DNA of 57,713 bases from an uncultured Lachnospiraceae bacterium (GTDB taxonomy: Bacteria > Bacillota > Clostridia > Lachnospirales > Lachnospiraceae). Within the stretch, counting starts at the first letter, position 1. Each line of letters opens with the position of its first letter. Shown here in pieces: positions 1 to 9,564 of this stretch. The stretch covers positions 1 through 57,713 of the forward strand of contig CACZLA010000010.1 in assembly GCA_902781895.1 (NCBI GenBank), in the 5' to 3' direction. The notes beneath the pieces are model-generated. The model ran no database searches. It was not told the origin of the DNA and saw only the letters and a list, made by a program, of their open reading frames with translations. The translations under genes and the position numbers were made by a program.

Positions 1-1209
1 TGAGAATGTAGGTGTTGGCTCTGTGATTCCTCTCTCTGTACCTGCAAGCTTAGCAGTAAATCCTGAAAGGAAGTAATACTGTGTCTGCTCTGGTGTAAGG
101 ATTGATACCGGAGGTAGTACTCCAAATGCATCAGCTGAAAGGAAGATAACGTTCTCAGCATCAGGTCCTGAAGACTTTCCGTTTACGTTCTTAGCAATCT
201 TCTCGATATGCTCGATAGGATATGATACACGAGTATTCTCTGTAACGCTCTTATCAGCAAAGTCGATCTTTCCTTCTCCGTCTACTGTTACGTTCTCAAG
301 AAGAGCATCTCTCTTGATTGCGTTGTAGATATCAGGCTCTGATTCTTTATCAAGGTTGATAACCTTTGCATAGCAGCCACCCTCGAAGTTGAATACACCG
401 TTGTCATCCCAACCATGCTCATCATCTCCGATAAGAAGTCTCTTAGGATCAGTTGAAAGTGTTGTCTTACCTGTTCCTGAAAGACCGAAGAAGATAGCTG
501 TATTCTTTCCGTCCATATCTGTGTTAGCTGAGCAGTGCATAGCAGCGATGCCCTTAAGCGGAAGATAGTAGTTCATCATTGAGAAGATACCCTTCTTCAT
601 CTCTCCACCGTACCATGTGTTGATGATAACCTGCTCACGGCTTGTGATGTTGAATGCTACAGCTGTCTCTGAGTTAAGACCAAGCTCCTTGTAGTTCTCA
701 ACCTTTGCCTTTGAAGCATTATATACAACGAAGTCAGGCTCATATGTTTCAAGCTCTTCAGCTGTTGGCTGGATGAACATGTTCTTGATGAAATGTGCCT
801 GCCAAGCAACCTCAACGATGAAACGAACTGCCATTCTTGTATCTTCATTTGCACCACAGTAAGCATCTACTACGAAAAGCTTCTTATTTGAAAGCTCTTT
901 CTTAGCAAGATCCTTAAGGATTTCCCATGTCTCCTGAGACATCTCATGGTTATCATTTGGATATCCCTCTGTTGTCCACCATACAGTGTCCTTTGAGTTC
1001 TCATCCATTACGATGTACTTATCCTTAGGTGAACGACCTGTATAGATACCTGTCATAACGTTAACAGCGCCAAGCTCTGTCTCCACACCCTTGTCATAGC
1101 CCTCAAGTGAAGGATCCATCTCATACTTATAAAGATCCTCAAATGAAGGATTGTGGATAATCTCTGTTGTGCCTGTGATTCCGTACTTTGTTAAATCAAC
1201 ATTTGCCAT
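1..1209 (-). CDS. pckA: Phosphoenolpyruvate carboxykinase (ATP), 5' part only
   Basis: The reading frame is open from the ATG at 1209 to the window edge (403 codons, no stop), so the C-terminal quarter of a roughly 530-residue enzyme lies outside. The translation begins [11 protein letters not shown]. It contains RSPKDKY, the phosphate-binding loop [11 protein letters not shown] and the metal-binding stretch GDDEHGW, the signature of the ATP-dependent enzyme that interconverts oxaloacetate and phosphoenolpyruvate in the cytoplasm. In anaerobic gut bacteria it often runs toward oxaloacetate, saving energy during fermentation (family knowledge). A strong ribosome binding site (AAGGAGG) lies about ten bases upstream. 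The gene has its own promoter and a structured leader, so it is probably not simply read through from the DUF885 gene. Confidence 0.96.
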   Translation of the reverse strand, partial: MANVDLTKYGITGTTEIIHNPSFEDLYKYEMDPSLEGYDKGVETELGAVNVMTGIYTGRSPKDKYIVMDENSKDTVWWTTEGYPNDNHEMSQETWEILKDLAKKELSNKKLFVVDAYCGANEDTRMAVRFIVEVAWQAHFIKNMFIQPTAEELETYEPDFVVYNASKAKVENYKELGLNSETAVAFNITSREQVIINTWYGGEMKKGIFSMMNYYLPLKGIAAMHCSANTDMDGKNTAIFFGLSGTGKTTLSTDPKRLLIGDDEHGWDDNGVFNFEGGCYAKVINLDKESEPDIYNAIKRDALLENVTVDGEGKIDFADKSVTENTRVSYPIEHIEKIAKNVNGKSSGPDAENVIFLSADAFGVLPPVSILTPEQTQYYFLSGFTAKLAGTERGITEPTPTFS

Positions 1210-1249
1210 TTTTATATTCCTCCTTGAAAATAATTACTTTGTCAGATTC

Positions 1250-1327
1250 TCCGAGCTAAACCCTCGGAACGAAATAACTTAATAAGGGCGTCAGTCTAAG
1301 TTAATATCAACTAACACCAACGCCCTT
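1250..1327 (-). promoter_or_regulatory. Structured 5' leader of pckA (two hairpins)
   Basis: Two inverted repeats lie between the pckA promoter and its ribosome binding site. The first pairs 1320-1327 with 1284-1291 (AAGGGCGT/ACGCCCTT) and encloses a smaller AGTT/AACT pair. The second pairs 1263-1268 with 1250-1255 (CTCGGA/TCCGAG). The first begins almost at the expected start of transcription, so it would sit at the 5' end of the messenger. It lacks a clean U-tract, which argues against a simple terminator of the upstream gene. Confidence 0.45.
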
Positions 1328-1328
1328 T

Positions 1329-1358
1329 AGTATAAACTTGTTATAGATAATAAGTCAA
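1329..1358 (-). promoter_or_regulatory. Predicted sigma-A promoter of pckA
   Basis: On the minus strand TTGACT (1353-1358) is followed after 18 bases by TATACT (1329-1334). Both hexamers are close to consensus. The predicted start is about 110 bases upstream of the pckA ATG. Confidence 0.6.
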
Positions 1359-1383
1359 GCAACAGTTACGTATTTTCGCTATA

Positions 1384-3294
1384 TTATCTGTTTTCATCGA
1401 TATATTCGTCTACTTTTTTCGAAAGCATTGCAAACGGAACCGGACCTGCATCAAGTATGGCTCTATGATATTCAACCACATCAAATTTGCTTCCCAGCTC
1501 TTCCTCGGCTCTTTCTCTCAGCTCCAGCATCTCATAATAGCTGGTTGAATAGCTGAGGTAGGTTCCGGGATCAGCGGCCATTATATCATATATTTCCTTA
1601 GCAACCTCCTTATTAAGAGCGTGCTCCTCCATATACATTTCCGTATCCTCTAATGACCATCCCTCATAATTGATTCCGATATCCAGTCTTCCATGCATAA
1701 GGTAACCGAGATCATGAACGATCTTATCAACCTTTGCAATACCTTCAGGATCATCAACCACGCCGGCAAAGTCACACTCTTCCAGTACCTGGTTGCTTGC
1801 ATAAACTGCCCAGCCCTCAACATATCCGAGATTCATACAAACGCTTCTGGCATTGCTCGCATCGGTATTTCTGAAATACCAGTTCTGAAGCATATGACCC
1901 GGACAGCCTTCATGGGCAAGCACATAGAAAAGATTATCATAATGTGTGCTGTTCTCAACTATTACATTATAATCAGCATCATCCAGCGGGCATATTCTGT
2001 AATAAGCAAGGGCAGACTCCATTATCTTTCCTTCGTTCTCACCCATGCTCCTTATAGTGAATGGAATCTCATTGTCTATCGGAAATTCCTTCTTACTGAT
2101 TTCCTGAAGCTGATCGATAACAGCCTCGCCGCCCTCATCATAGAAGCCTTTATACAGGCTTTCATCCTCTAACATATTATAATAGGTTTCATACGCTTCG
2201 GGATTTGAATAATATATAGAAGACAGTTCTACTATCAGATCCGTCATTCTGTCATCCATTACCTTTATTTCTTCTTCGACAGTTTTGGCAGAACCCGATC
2301 TTGAAGGGAATATGTAATTCTCATAATATTCCTTCCCGCCTTCATAGTAACAGATACCCTTATCATTTGTTCCGGTACCCTTCAGCTCTTCCATAGTTGC
2401 CTTAAGATCCTCAAATGCAGGAAAAACAGAATCCTCCATGGCCTGTTTATTTTGGGATTTATAATCCTCCTTTTCTTCCTCAGAAAGAAAATCCGCCTTA
2501 TCTATTTTTTCGTTAAATGCTTCCGTAACGAAATTATTATCCCGTTCCTTCAAAAAGGTATCACACTGCTCTATAACGCTGTCTACAGAGGAATCAGACA
2601 TAAAGAATCCTTTTTCGGATTTTAAATGCTCATACTCAATAAAGTCACCAAAATGATCCCTGAGTTTTTTCATCAGCTCGATGTATTCATCAACATCTTC
2701 CTTACAATCAAACTGGTAATCAACAAATTCTATAGGATAATTCTCCTGCATTCCGTTTCCGGGCGAAAATGGTTCATATAAATAATAATTATCAAACTTA
2801 TGAAGAGCCGTCTCCTTTTCAAACTTTATTGCCTCATATGTATATCTCTCTTCCTCAGTCAGAGGTTCATTCTCAAACTTGATAAGCCTGTCATAAAAAT
2901 CTTCAGCACCTTTTTTCGCCTCGTCCCAATCCTCTTCAGTTACATTAACATCACCATAGGTTGCATATGGAATCTTTTCGATATTAAAGGGATTATCCCT
3001 CCCCTTTACATCACTATGATAATCCCAGGAATTGTCACTCAGATACGCCTCAAAATACTCCCTCATCAGGTCTTCAAAATCCTGATTTTCTTCCTCTGCA
3101 TACTGAACAGCAGTATTCGGTACCGGATCCTGTGCCCCTGACTCTGTCGCAGCCTCTGTAGTTCGTTCTCCCACACTGCTGCTGACTCCCGGCGCAGTAG
3201 CTTTTCCTTCACATCCCGAAAGCGAAATCAGCATTATAAATATCAGAAAAACTGACAGCTTCTTTTTTATTTTCACTTTCTTAAATATGCCCAT
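1384..3294 (-). CDS. DUF885-family lipoprotein, predicted zinc metallopeptidase
   Basis: This is a 636-residue protein. Its N-terminus is Lys-rich, followed by a hydrophobic stretch and a lipobox ending LSGC (Cys28), so it should be a lipoprotein on the outer face of the membrane. The linker (about 30-65) is rich in T, E, A and S. The rest matches the DUF885 family. HEGCPGH at 461-467 gives the HExxxxH zinc-ligand pattern typical of that family, and GYVEGWAVYA at about 490-499 supplies the usual second conserved Glu. A peptidase role is expected from the family, but the substrate is unknown. It lies 43 bases downstream of ispD on the same strand and has an AAGGAG ribosome binding site. Confidence 0.85.
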   Translation of the reverse strand: MGIFKKVKIKKKLSVFLIFIMLISLSGCEGKATAPGVSSSVGERTTEAATESGAQDPVPNTAVQYAEEENQDFEDLMREYFEAYLSDNSWDYHSDVKGRDNPFNIEKIPYATYGDVNVTEEDWDEAKKGAEDFYDRLIKFENEPLTEEERYTYEAIKFEKETALHKFDNYYLYEPFSPGNGMQENYPIEFVDYQFDCKEDVDEYIELMKKLRDHFGDFIEYEHLKSEKGFFMSDSSVDSVIEQCDTFLKERDNNFVTEAFNEKIDKADFLSEEEKEDYKSQNKQAMEDSVFPAFEDLKATMEELKGTGTNDKGICYYEGGKEYYENYIFPSRSGSAKTVEEEIKVMDDRMTDLIVELSSIYYSNPEAYETYYNMLEDESLYKGFYDEGGEAVIDQLQEISKKEFPIDNEIPFTIRSMGENEGKIMESALAYYRICPLDDADYNVIVENSTHYDNLFYVLAHEGCPGHMLQNWYFRNTDASNARSVCMNLGYVEGWAVYASNQVLEECDFAGVVDDPEGIAKVDKIVHDLGYLMHGRLDIGINYEGWSLEDTEMYMEEHALNKEVAKEIYDIMAADPGTYLSYSTSYYEMLELRERAEEELGSKFDVVEYHRAILDAGPVPFAMLSKKVDEYIDENR

Positions 3295-3337
3295 CTTTTA
3301 CTCCTTTATTATGAAATAGAGTATTTCCTTTTTACCA

Positions 3338-4018
3338 CTATCTGAGATATATTTCAGCAATAGCTATATCTTCGGGTGTAGTAACCTTTATATTCTCATA
3401 GCTTCCTTCTATCATCTTTGAACTGATATCCAGATATCTCTCTACGATCATCGTATCATCCGTTATATCCGTATCGCCACTTATACGAAGCCTCTCATAT
3501 GCCTCCTCCAGGGTCTTTCTGTCAAAGGTCTGCGGGGTCTGTATCTGATAAAGTGTCCTTCTGTCCGGAGTATCCACCGCAAATCCATCCTCGTCAACTA
3601 CCTTTATAGTATCCTTCACAGGCATGGCAACCGTGCAGGCCTTATATCTTCGGGCCGCGGAAATGGAATCAAGTATCATCCTGTTACTGATGCACGGCCT
3701 TGCAGCATCATGTATCATGATAATCATATTTCTCTTATCGCAAGCTTTTATCCCATTATTCACGGAATTAAATCTTTCCTTGCCGCCGGACACTATACGT
3801 CTTACCTTTTGGAAACCGTATTTCTCAACTATCTCCTCACGGACATAATCGATATCACTGCTCCTTGTAACAAGAACGATCTCATCCACCACACTGGCAT
3901 CAAAAACCTTCAGACTGTAATACAGCATCGGCTTTCCGTTTATCTCCATAAACTGTTTGGCCTTGTCACTTTTCATTCTGCTTCCCTTGCCTGCCGCAAG
4001 GACTATTGCACTAACCAT
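3338..4018 (-). CDS. ispD: 2-C-methyl-D-erythritol 4-phosphate cytidylyltransferase
   Basis: IspD transfers CMP from CTP to methylerythritol 4-phosphate, the third step of the MEP isoprenoid pathway. The nucleotide-binding signature VLAAGKGSRM follows directly after the start. HDAARP and TPQTF, two further family motifs, are present. An in-frame ATG further upstream (4069) would extend the protein into the preceding gene. I place the start at 4018 because the family begins here and GGGAGTAG precedes it at good spacing. The protein is then 226 residues, normal for IspD. The start falls five bases after the stop of the surface-protein gene, so the two are probably co-transcribed. IspE of the same pathway is at 34.3 kb. 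Confidence 0.95.
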   Translation of the reverse strand: MVSAIVLAAGKGSRMKSDKAKQFMEINGKPMLYYSLKVFDASVVDEIVLVTRSSDIDYVREEIVEKYGFQKVRRIVSGGKERFNSVNNGIKACDKRNMIIMIHDAARPCISNRMILDSISAARRYKACTVAMPVKDTIKVVDEDGFAVDTPDRRTLYQIQTPQTFDRKTLEEAYERLRISGDTDITDDTMIVERYLDISSKMIEGSYENIKVTTPEDIAIAEIYLR

Positions 4019-4022
4019 AAAA

Positions 4023-5423
4023 CTACTCCCAATATCCACTTGCATTAAACCAATACTGCACTCCATCAATCCAGAGGTACTGATTTACAGGATACCAGCC
4101 TGTGTTGTCCACATACCACCAGCCGGTAGAATCACTTCCCCAGTGGCCACCTGAGCTGACTCCATCCCAGGCTCCGTCTGCACCAAGCCAGCAGCCATCG
4201 CGATACTCGCTATAATCCATATATCCTGAAGCTGTAAAATAGTACCACTTACCATCAATCTTCTGCCACTGAGACGTCGGATACCAACCCGAACTATCCT
4301 CGATCCACCATCCCGCAGCATCACTCTTCCAGCTCATTTTTCCTTTATAGGTCTGCTTTCCATCAGCATCGTACCACTTGCCATCAACCCATTCGTTTGA
4401 ATAGCTTACAGAACTTGCTTTTTTCTCAGCTAAATACTTATCTAACTCCTGAATCTTATAACAAAACAGTCCACTACTAATATCAACAAATCCTACAGGA
4501 GTTGCTTTCATCAGGTATGAACCCTTCTTCAATTCGTAGTAATTTACAGTTTTACCATCTATCTCTTCACTCTCTGTTTTTACGTTTGCTCCTGTCCTGT
4601 CTTTTAAAGAAAAGTTATCTATATACCCACTAAACTCATGACTACAGCCGTTATTTATATCAGTTTTTATTCTGTTTACCAATGAAACATACTTTCCATC
4701 CTTTGGCACATCAACTCTGAAATATAATGAATACCAGTAATCTACAGAGTCAGTATCATCTTTTGCTTCATCTGCCCAAAAGATATTCATATCTTCTTTT
4801 TTCCCTATGTCCCAGATATAACGATCATCTTCTGATATACCTTTTTGACCTGCAGGGAAAGGTCCGATCATATCTATACTATACTTGCTTTCATATCCGG
4901 TTAATGTATATTTGAACTTAATAGTAGGAAATACATATTTTTTATCTATCTTGTCATATATACCTGTTGTTTTTAATTTAAATTTATATGTTCCCTTTGC
5001 TAAAAAGAAATCCGCATGACCTCTATTTTCACTGGAATCTTTAGCCACATGAAAACTTCCCCAGCCTGCAGGAGTAAATTCAGTAGTTCCCATATAACCT
5101 AAATGATCCGGTCTTAATTCAAGATCATATAATAATGGTTCTGTTCCCGCATCTTCTATATTAGAAACATAAGCACAATCAAACTCAACAAGTCCTGCTT
5201 CCGGTACTTCAATCTTCAGATACTTAATATGTTGCTTCTCAGTACTGTCTCCATCACTGATCTTGTTATAATCAAGAGTGACAAACTCTCCGTTTTTTAA
5301 CAACTGGTAACCATCTGCCGCCTGCACATTCTTTACTGTGCTTCCCGAAAAAGCACCTGCAATAAAAAATGCAGCTACAAGGATCAGCGATATAACCTTA
5401 CTCCTTTTTTTACTACTCCTCAT
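4023..5423 (-). CDS. Secreted protein with C-terminal cell-wall-binding repeats
   Basis: The 466-residue product starts with a cationic stretch and a hydrophobic signal sequence (about 1-35, ending near VQAADG). The middle (about 40-335) has no recognised domain. It is rich in beta-strand-like, Tyr- and Asp-containing sequence and may be an adhesin or carbohydrate-binding module. The last 120 residues hold Trp/Tyr/Gly repeats of the cell-wall-binding (choline-binding-like) type, such as GWYPTSQWQKIDGKWYYF. Similar repeats occur in the proteins at 8080-9564 and 35345-39736. The gene lies between tsaD and ispD, with AGGGAGG upstream of its ATG. The function of the N-terminal part is unknown. 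Confidence 0.8.
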   Translation of the reverse strand: MRSSKKRSKVISLILVAAFFIAGAFSGSTVKNVQAADGYQLLKNGEFVTLDYNKISDGDSTEKQHIKYLKIEVPEAGLVEFDCAYVSNIEDAGTEPLLYDLELRPDHLGYMGTTEFTPAGWGSFHVAKDSSENRGHADFFLAKGTYKFKLKTTGIYDKIDKKYVFPTIKFKYTLTGYESKYSIDMIGPFPAGQKGISEDDRYIWDIGKKEDMNIFWADEAKDDTDSVDYWYSLYFRVDVPKDGKYVSLVNRIKTDINNGCSHEFSGYIDNFSLKDRTGANVKTESEEIDGKTVNYYELKKGSYLMKATPVGFVDISSGLFCYKIQELDKYLAEKKASSVSYSNEWVDGKWYDADGKQTYKGKMSWKSDAAGWWIEDSSGWYPTSQWQKIDGKWYYFTASGYMDYSEYRDGCWLGADGAWDGVSSGGHWGSDSTGWWYVDNTGWYPVNQYLWIDGVQYWFNASGYWE

Positions 5424-5465
5424 ACTTAAAAACCTCCCTTTATTATTTATTATTACCTTGAATAA

Positions 5466-6515
5466 TTAACGCTCACCTATTTTCAGGTTTGGAACAGCGT
5501 TGAGATAAAGATCCGCACGCCTTCCCGATTCATATTCAAAATATCCTGCTGAAGCAATCATCGCTCCGTTGTCTGTACAGTATATCAGTTCAGGGCAGTT
5601 AAAAATTTGCCCATTTTTTTCAGCCCGCTCTTTCATAGTCTTTCTTAGAAGAGAATTTGCGGCAACTCCGCCTGCAAGAGCAACTGTCTTCATATTATGA
5701 TCCTGCGCCGCCTTAATGGTATGATCCACCAGAACATCAATAACTGCCTGCTGGAAGGAAGCCGCCACATCGGCCTTATTAACCTCCAGTCCCTTCATCT
5801 CAGCTCCGTTCAGATAATTCAGCACTGCAGATTTAATACCACTGAAGGAAAAATCATAGGGAGAGTCTCCCACACTGGCTCTAGGAAAATCTATAGCCTG
5901 AGGATTTCCTTCCCTGGCCAGCTTATCAACCTTCGGACCACCGGGATATCCCAGTCCTATAGCACGTGCAACCTTATCAAAAGCTTCACCTGCAGCATCA
6001 TCATGGGTTCTTCCGATAATAGTGAACTTATCATAATCATCAACTCTCACTATATGCGAATGTCCGCCGGAGGCTACAAGGCACATATAGGGAGGACTCA
6101 ACTTGTCATCCTGAGGAACCTGCGACGAAGGATCTTTCTTCTCTGTCAGATAGTTCGCACAAATATGCCCCTCTATATGATTCACACCCACAAGGGGAAT
6201 TCCTTTTGCATAAGCCAGTGCCTTCGCCGTGCTTACTCCTATAAGCAGCGGTCCCACCAGTCCGGGGCCGTATGTAACCGCTATAGCCGTAATATCCGAC
6301 CAGTCAAGCTCCGCATCCGAAAGAGCTTTCTTTATAACCTGATTGATCTTCAGTACATGCTCCCGTGATGCTATCTCCGGAACTACACCACCATAAAGAG
6401 TGTGGGTAGGTATCTGTGTATATATAACATTTGATATTACCTCTCTGCCGTCTGCCACCACTGCAGCCGCAGTCTCATCGCAGGAGGTTTCTATTCCCAG
6501 AATATATTTTTTCAT
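5466..6515 (-). CDS. tsaD: tRNA N6-adenosine threonylcarbamoyltransferase
   Basis: TsaD (Kae1/YgjD family) transfers the threonylcarbamoyl group from threonylcarbamoyl-AMP to A37 of ANN-decoding tRNAs, working with TsaB and TsaE. The 349-residue protein has the ASKHA-fold start GIETSCDET, the iron-binding HIEGH (113-117) and GLGYPGGP. Length is typical. It lies 68 bases downstream of rnz and not directly after rimI, so the classic tsaB-rimI-tsaD cluster is interrupted by rnz and by a terminator. TsaB is at 9.6 kb and TsaC at 25.6 kb. TsaE is not in the window. Confidence 0.97.
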   Translation of the reverse strand: MKKYILGIETSCDETAAAVVADGREVISNVIYTQIPTHTLYGGVVPEIASREHVLKINQVIKKALSDAELDWSDITAIAVTYGPGLVGPLLIGVSTAKALAYAKGIPLVGVNHIEGHICANYLTEKKDPSSQVPQDDKLSPPYMCLVASGGHSHIVRVDDYDKFTIIGRTHDDAAGEAFDKVARAIGLGYPGGPKVDKLAREGNPQAIDFPRASVGDSPYDFSFSGIKSAVLNYLNGAEMKGLEVNKADVAASFQQAVIDVLVDHTIKAAQDHNMKTVALAGGVAANSLLRKTMKERAEKNGQIFNCPELIYCTDNGAMIASAGYFEYESGRRADLYLNAVPNLKIGER

Positions 6516-6583
6516 CTGTCTTCCTAACTATTCTTTGCCACCTGTCTTCAGATAAAATCATTTAGCTCAAAATGATAATGGCA

Positions 6584-7504
6584 TTAGTCTTCAAATTTAA
6601 GTTCAACTGTTCTTCTGTCCTTGCTGATCACCGCTCCCGGAAATATCTCGCAAACGGCATCCTCATATTGCTCGGGCTTTATCATAGACGGTGAATAATG
6701 GGTCAGCCAAAGCTGTTTCGGCTGTGCCTTCCTTGCAATCTCTGCCGCCTCATACATAGTCATATGCTTTTTTTCCTTCGCCTTGGAAAAAGACTCCTCG
6801 TCCTTTTCTCCGTACATTCCTTCACAGATAAATATATCCGCCCCTAAGGCCTCTTCGCAGATCCTGTCTGTTGGTCTTGTATCCGTTGTATAGGTAATCT
6901 TCAGCCCCTTCCTCGGAGGTCCCATTACCATATCACCTGTATATATCTTTCCCTCGTGCTCAACGACCTCACCATTTTGAAGCTTTCCCCACAGCTGAAC
7001 CGGAAGCCCGAGAGCCGACGCCGCCTCGGCATCAAACTTACCTGCCCTGTCCAGTTCAAAGCTATAACCATAACAAAGCATATTATGATTCACTTTAAAT
7101 GCATTTACTCTGAGTCCGCAGAGCTCCAGAGTTTCGCTGTCCTTTGCTCTGTCCAGCTCAATAAACCTAAGTTCAAATGGAAGTCTCGGTGCAATAACAC
7201 AAAGTGATCTTACCACATGTTCTATCCCCTGGGGTCCGACTATGGTAACCGGCTCCGTCCGGTCTGCATTTCCCATGGCAAGAAGCATTCCCGGAAGTCC
7301 GCTTATATGATCCGCATGAAAATGGGTAATAAAAATAACATCTATCGGATTAAAACTCCAACCTCTTCTTCTTACCGATATCTGAGTCGCCTCTCCGCAA
7401 TCCACAAGAAGACTGCTTCCGTTATATCTCAGCATCAGAGAGGTCAGTGCTCTGTATGGCAGAGGCATCATTCCGCCTGTACCAAGTAAGCACACATCTA
7501 TCAT
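6584..7504 (-). CDS. rnz: Ribonuclease Z (tRNA 3'-processing endonuclease)
   Basis: This is a metallo-beta-lactamase-fold endonuclease of 306 residues that cuts pre-tRNA 3' trailers just after the discriminator base. The zinc motif HFHADH is at 61-66. Downstream pieces typical of RNase Z follow: the region around YTTDTRPT, with the aspartate ligand, and LTHYSPS near the C-terminus. None of the three tRNA genes in this window encodes CCA, which fits a need for RNase Z processing. The gene begins a new transcription unit, because a strong terminator and a promoter separate it from rimI. Confidence 0.95.
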   Translation of the reverse strand: MIDVCLLGTGGMMPLPYRALTSLMLRYNGSSLLVDCGEATQISVRRRGWSFNPIDVIFITHFHADHISGLPGMLLAMGNADRTEPVTIVGPQGIEHVVRSLCVIAPRLPFELRFIELDRAKDSETLELCGLRVNAFKVNHNMLCYGYSFELDRAGKFDAEAASALGLPVQLWGKLQNGEVVEHEGKIYTGDMVMGPPRKGLKITYTTDTRPTDRICEEALGADIFICEGMYGEKDEESFSKAKEKKHMTMYEAAEIARKAQPKQLWLTHYSPSMIKPEQYEDAVCEIFPGAVISKDRRTVELKFED

Positions 7505-7563
7505 TATACATTTCCTCTTTTCAAATGAGTTCTAAGTATCTTATTTCCAAATTTCTCCTCAAG

Positions 7564-7592
7564 AGTATACCACATAACCTAAATAACACCAA
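7564..7592 (-). promoter_or_regulatory. Predicted promoter of rnz
   Basis: The minus strand shows TTGGTG (7587-7592), a 17-base spacer and TATACT (7564-7569), just after the rimI terminator. The -10 is strong and the -35 partial. Confidence 0.45.
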
Positions 7593-7634
7593 ATAAAAGA
7601 AAAAGTACCCATATCATGGCCTGATACGGATACT
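7590..7634 (-). terminator. Intrinsic terminator after rimI
   Basis: A 13-base-pair stem (7622-7634 with 7604-7616, two G.U pairs) and a five-base loop (GGCCA) are followed on the minus strand by TTTTTCTTTTATTT. It ends the lysozyme-to-rimI unit and separates it from rnz. Confidence 0.9.
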
Positions 7635-7647
7635 CTTATAAACAACT

Positions 7648-8061
7648 TCAAAGAATCTTCTGGAAAATCAAAGCATCATCCTCAGGATCGTGATAATAGT
7701 TTGATCTGATAAAAATATCCTTGAACCCAAACTTTTTATATAGTGCAACTGCCGATATATTATGCGCCCTCACCTCAAGACTCACTCTTTCAGCCCCGGC
7801 ATCCGTCAGTTCATCAAGCATGCTTTCCATCAGTCCTGCGGCGATTCCCTGTCTCCGGTATCTTTTATCCACAGCAATCCTGAGAAGCTCAGCATCTCCC
7901 TGAACATCCGAATAGATGATATATCCGATCACCTTCCCATTACGTTTTTCGGTAAGCAGGTGATTATAATCATATTCAAATGTACTCTCCAGCGCCGCTT
8001 CATCCCAGGCATCCGGAAAAACCGCTTTCTCCAGTGAAGCAATATCAGCTAATAAAACCAT
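7648..8061 (-). CDS. rimI: Ribosomal-protein-alanine N-acetyltransferase
   Basis: This 137-residue GNAT-fold acetyltransferase has the acetyl-CoA loop RRQGIAAGLM (about 85-94) and the LEVRAHNISAVALYKKFGF signature of RimI, including the conserved N-A-LY segment. RimI acetylates the N-terminal alanine of ribosomal protein S18. In many bacteria its gene neighbours tsaB and tsaD, and here it follows tsaB with one surface-hydrolase gene between. It is the last gene before a strong terminator. The short form, beginning MVLLADIASLEKAVFPDAW, is usual in Firmicutes. Confidence 0.92.
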   Translation of the reverse strand: MVLLADIASLEKAVFPDAWDEAALESTFEYDYNHLLTEKRNGKVIGYIIYSDVQGDAELLRIAVDKRYRRQGIAAGLMESMLDELTDAGAERVSLEVRAHNISAVALYKKFGFKDIFIRSNYYHDPEDDALIFQKIL

Positions 8062-8079
8062 TTCTTCTCTTTGAAAAAC

Positions 8080-9564
8080 TTATTTGATCACATATGCAGC
8101 TTTATCAGCATGCCATCTGTAACCATTTCTCTTATCTCCCGCCTCAAGTGTCTGACCATTTCCGATATACAGAGCCACATGGCCGATACCTGTTCCGTAA
8201 TCATGTGCCACATCTCCTGACATATAGAAAAGCAGATCTCCCGGCTGAACCTCTGATATCCATACTTCATTACTTGAAAGTGTAGTATACTGCATTCCTG
8301 CATTATGAGGCAGATAATATCCTCCGTAATTATAAGCCAGCATGGTGAAACCGGAGCAGTCCGTTCCGGCCATAGTCTGTCCGCCATATACATATGGGAA
8401 TCCCAGACTTCTTGAAGCATACTGAATAATATTATTCTTTGCAGCAGAAGCTGCACCGCCCATCGGAGGAACTGTAGTCAGATAAGTGCCGCCGTAATTT
8501 GCATAACCTGCTTCATCAAACTGGATACGTGTCTGATCAATAATATATTCAGTATCCGTAGCATGCCATCCGTTGTTATCCCAAAGCTGATAACCGGTTC
8601 CATCCCAGTACCAGTAAGCTGTAGCTCCTGTCCATGCGCCTGAATGATCTACCCAGAAGCCGTCTATATACTGACCTGTCTCTTCACCTTCACTAGTTCT
8701 GGCACCTTCCTGGAGAGTTCCGTCAAAATTGAAATAGTAATAAACTCCTCCTATATTCCTCCAGGCTGCTCTTACCATATATCCCCATTCATCGAAATAG
8801 TACCATTTACTGTCTATCTGAAGCCACTGATTAACCGGGTACCAGCCGGTTGCATCACCGTACCACCAGCCCCAGCTGTCACTACCCCATGCTCCCTTGT
8901 GAGGATAGGTCTGTGTTCCATCTGCATCAATCCAGTAGTCATCAACCCAGCAGCTCTTATGCATTCCGAAGTTTTCAGGCTTTTCACCGAAGTAGAACCA
9001 CTTATCGCCGGACTTCTGCCAGCCTGTCTGCATAGCTCCATCACCATCAAACAGACATACCTTGCCTTCTACCTCCTGCAATCCGGTAGCAACCTTCAGG
9101 TCCTCATAGATATAAAAATATGCGCTTCTTCCGTCCTTCTGATTGCTCATCTTCTGGAAACCGGTCTCATTCTTTTCAGCAGTTCCTGCCTCGGCCTTTT
9201 CTATATCAAAACGTCCTAAATAGTAAAGAGTCTTATCAACCTTGACAAATCCCTGCTGCACTATTCCGTTCTTGTCAAAAAGATAGGTTCTTTCTCCCAG
9301 CTTCTTAAAGCCTGTTACGGCCTTTCCATTCTCGTAATAAGAATAGCCTCCTTTTGCCTCGTTAAACTGCCAGCCCTTTTTTATCTCTTCCTTATCCTTT
9401 TTCTGACTTCCATTGTCATCTACAGTTTCATTCTGACCTTCAGCATTTACTGTAAAGTCAGATCCGTTATAAACTACCGCTCCCGAAAATGCAAAGGATA
9501 AAACCAGCAGTCCTGTTATGCTTTTTCTTATTTTCCGTCTAAATGATTTTTTACTGTTATGCAT
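8080..9564 (-). CDS. Secreted NlpC/P60 peptidase with cell-wall-binding repeats
   Basis: This 494-residue protein has a signal sequence at about 1-41. Residues about 60-365 are Trp/Tyr/Gly cell-wall-binding repeats, and the C-terminal NlpC/P60 (C40) domain covers about 370-494. The catalytic Cys lies in DCSGF (Cys403), the His in GIGHVALYIG (about 462), and a polar third residue follows near the end. Such enzymes cut gamma-D-glutamyl-diamino-acid bonds in peptidoglycan stem peptides. The start overlaps the tsaB stop by eight bases, so translation is probably coupled. A cell-wall hydrolase between tsaB and rimI is an unusual insertion into a tRNA/ribosome modification cluster. Confidence 0.9.
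   Translation of the reverse strand: MHNSKKSFRRKIRKSITGLLVLSFAFSGAVVYNGSDFTVNAEGQNETVDDNGSQKKDKEEIKKGWQFNEAKGGYSYYENGKAVTGFKKLGERTYLFDKNGIVQQGFVKVDKTLYYLGRFDIEKAEAGTAEKNETGFQKMSNQKDGRSAYFYIYEDLKVATGLQEVEGKVCLFDGDGAMQTGWQKSGDKWFYFGEKPENFGMHKSCWVDDYWIDADGTQTYPHKGAWGSDSWGWWYGDATGWYPVNQWLQIDSKWYYFDEWGYMVRAAWRNIGGVYYYFNFDGTLQEGARTSEGEETGQYIDGFWVDHSGAWTGATAYWYWDGTGYQLWDNNGWHATDTEYIIDQTRIQFDEAGYANYGGTYLTTVPPMGGAASAAKNNIIQYASRSLGFPYVYGGQTMAGTDCSGFTMLAYNYGGYYLPHNAGMQYTTLSSNEVWISEVQPGDLLFYMSGDVAHDYGTGIGHVALYIGNGQTLEAGDKRNGYRWHADKAAYVIK

Noticed and set aside
4018-4069. Upstream start for ispD
   Set aside because: It would add 17 residues unlike any IspD and overlap the upstream gene. The ATG at 4018 has a suitable ribosome binding site.
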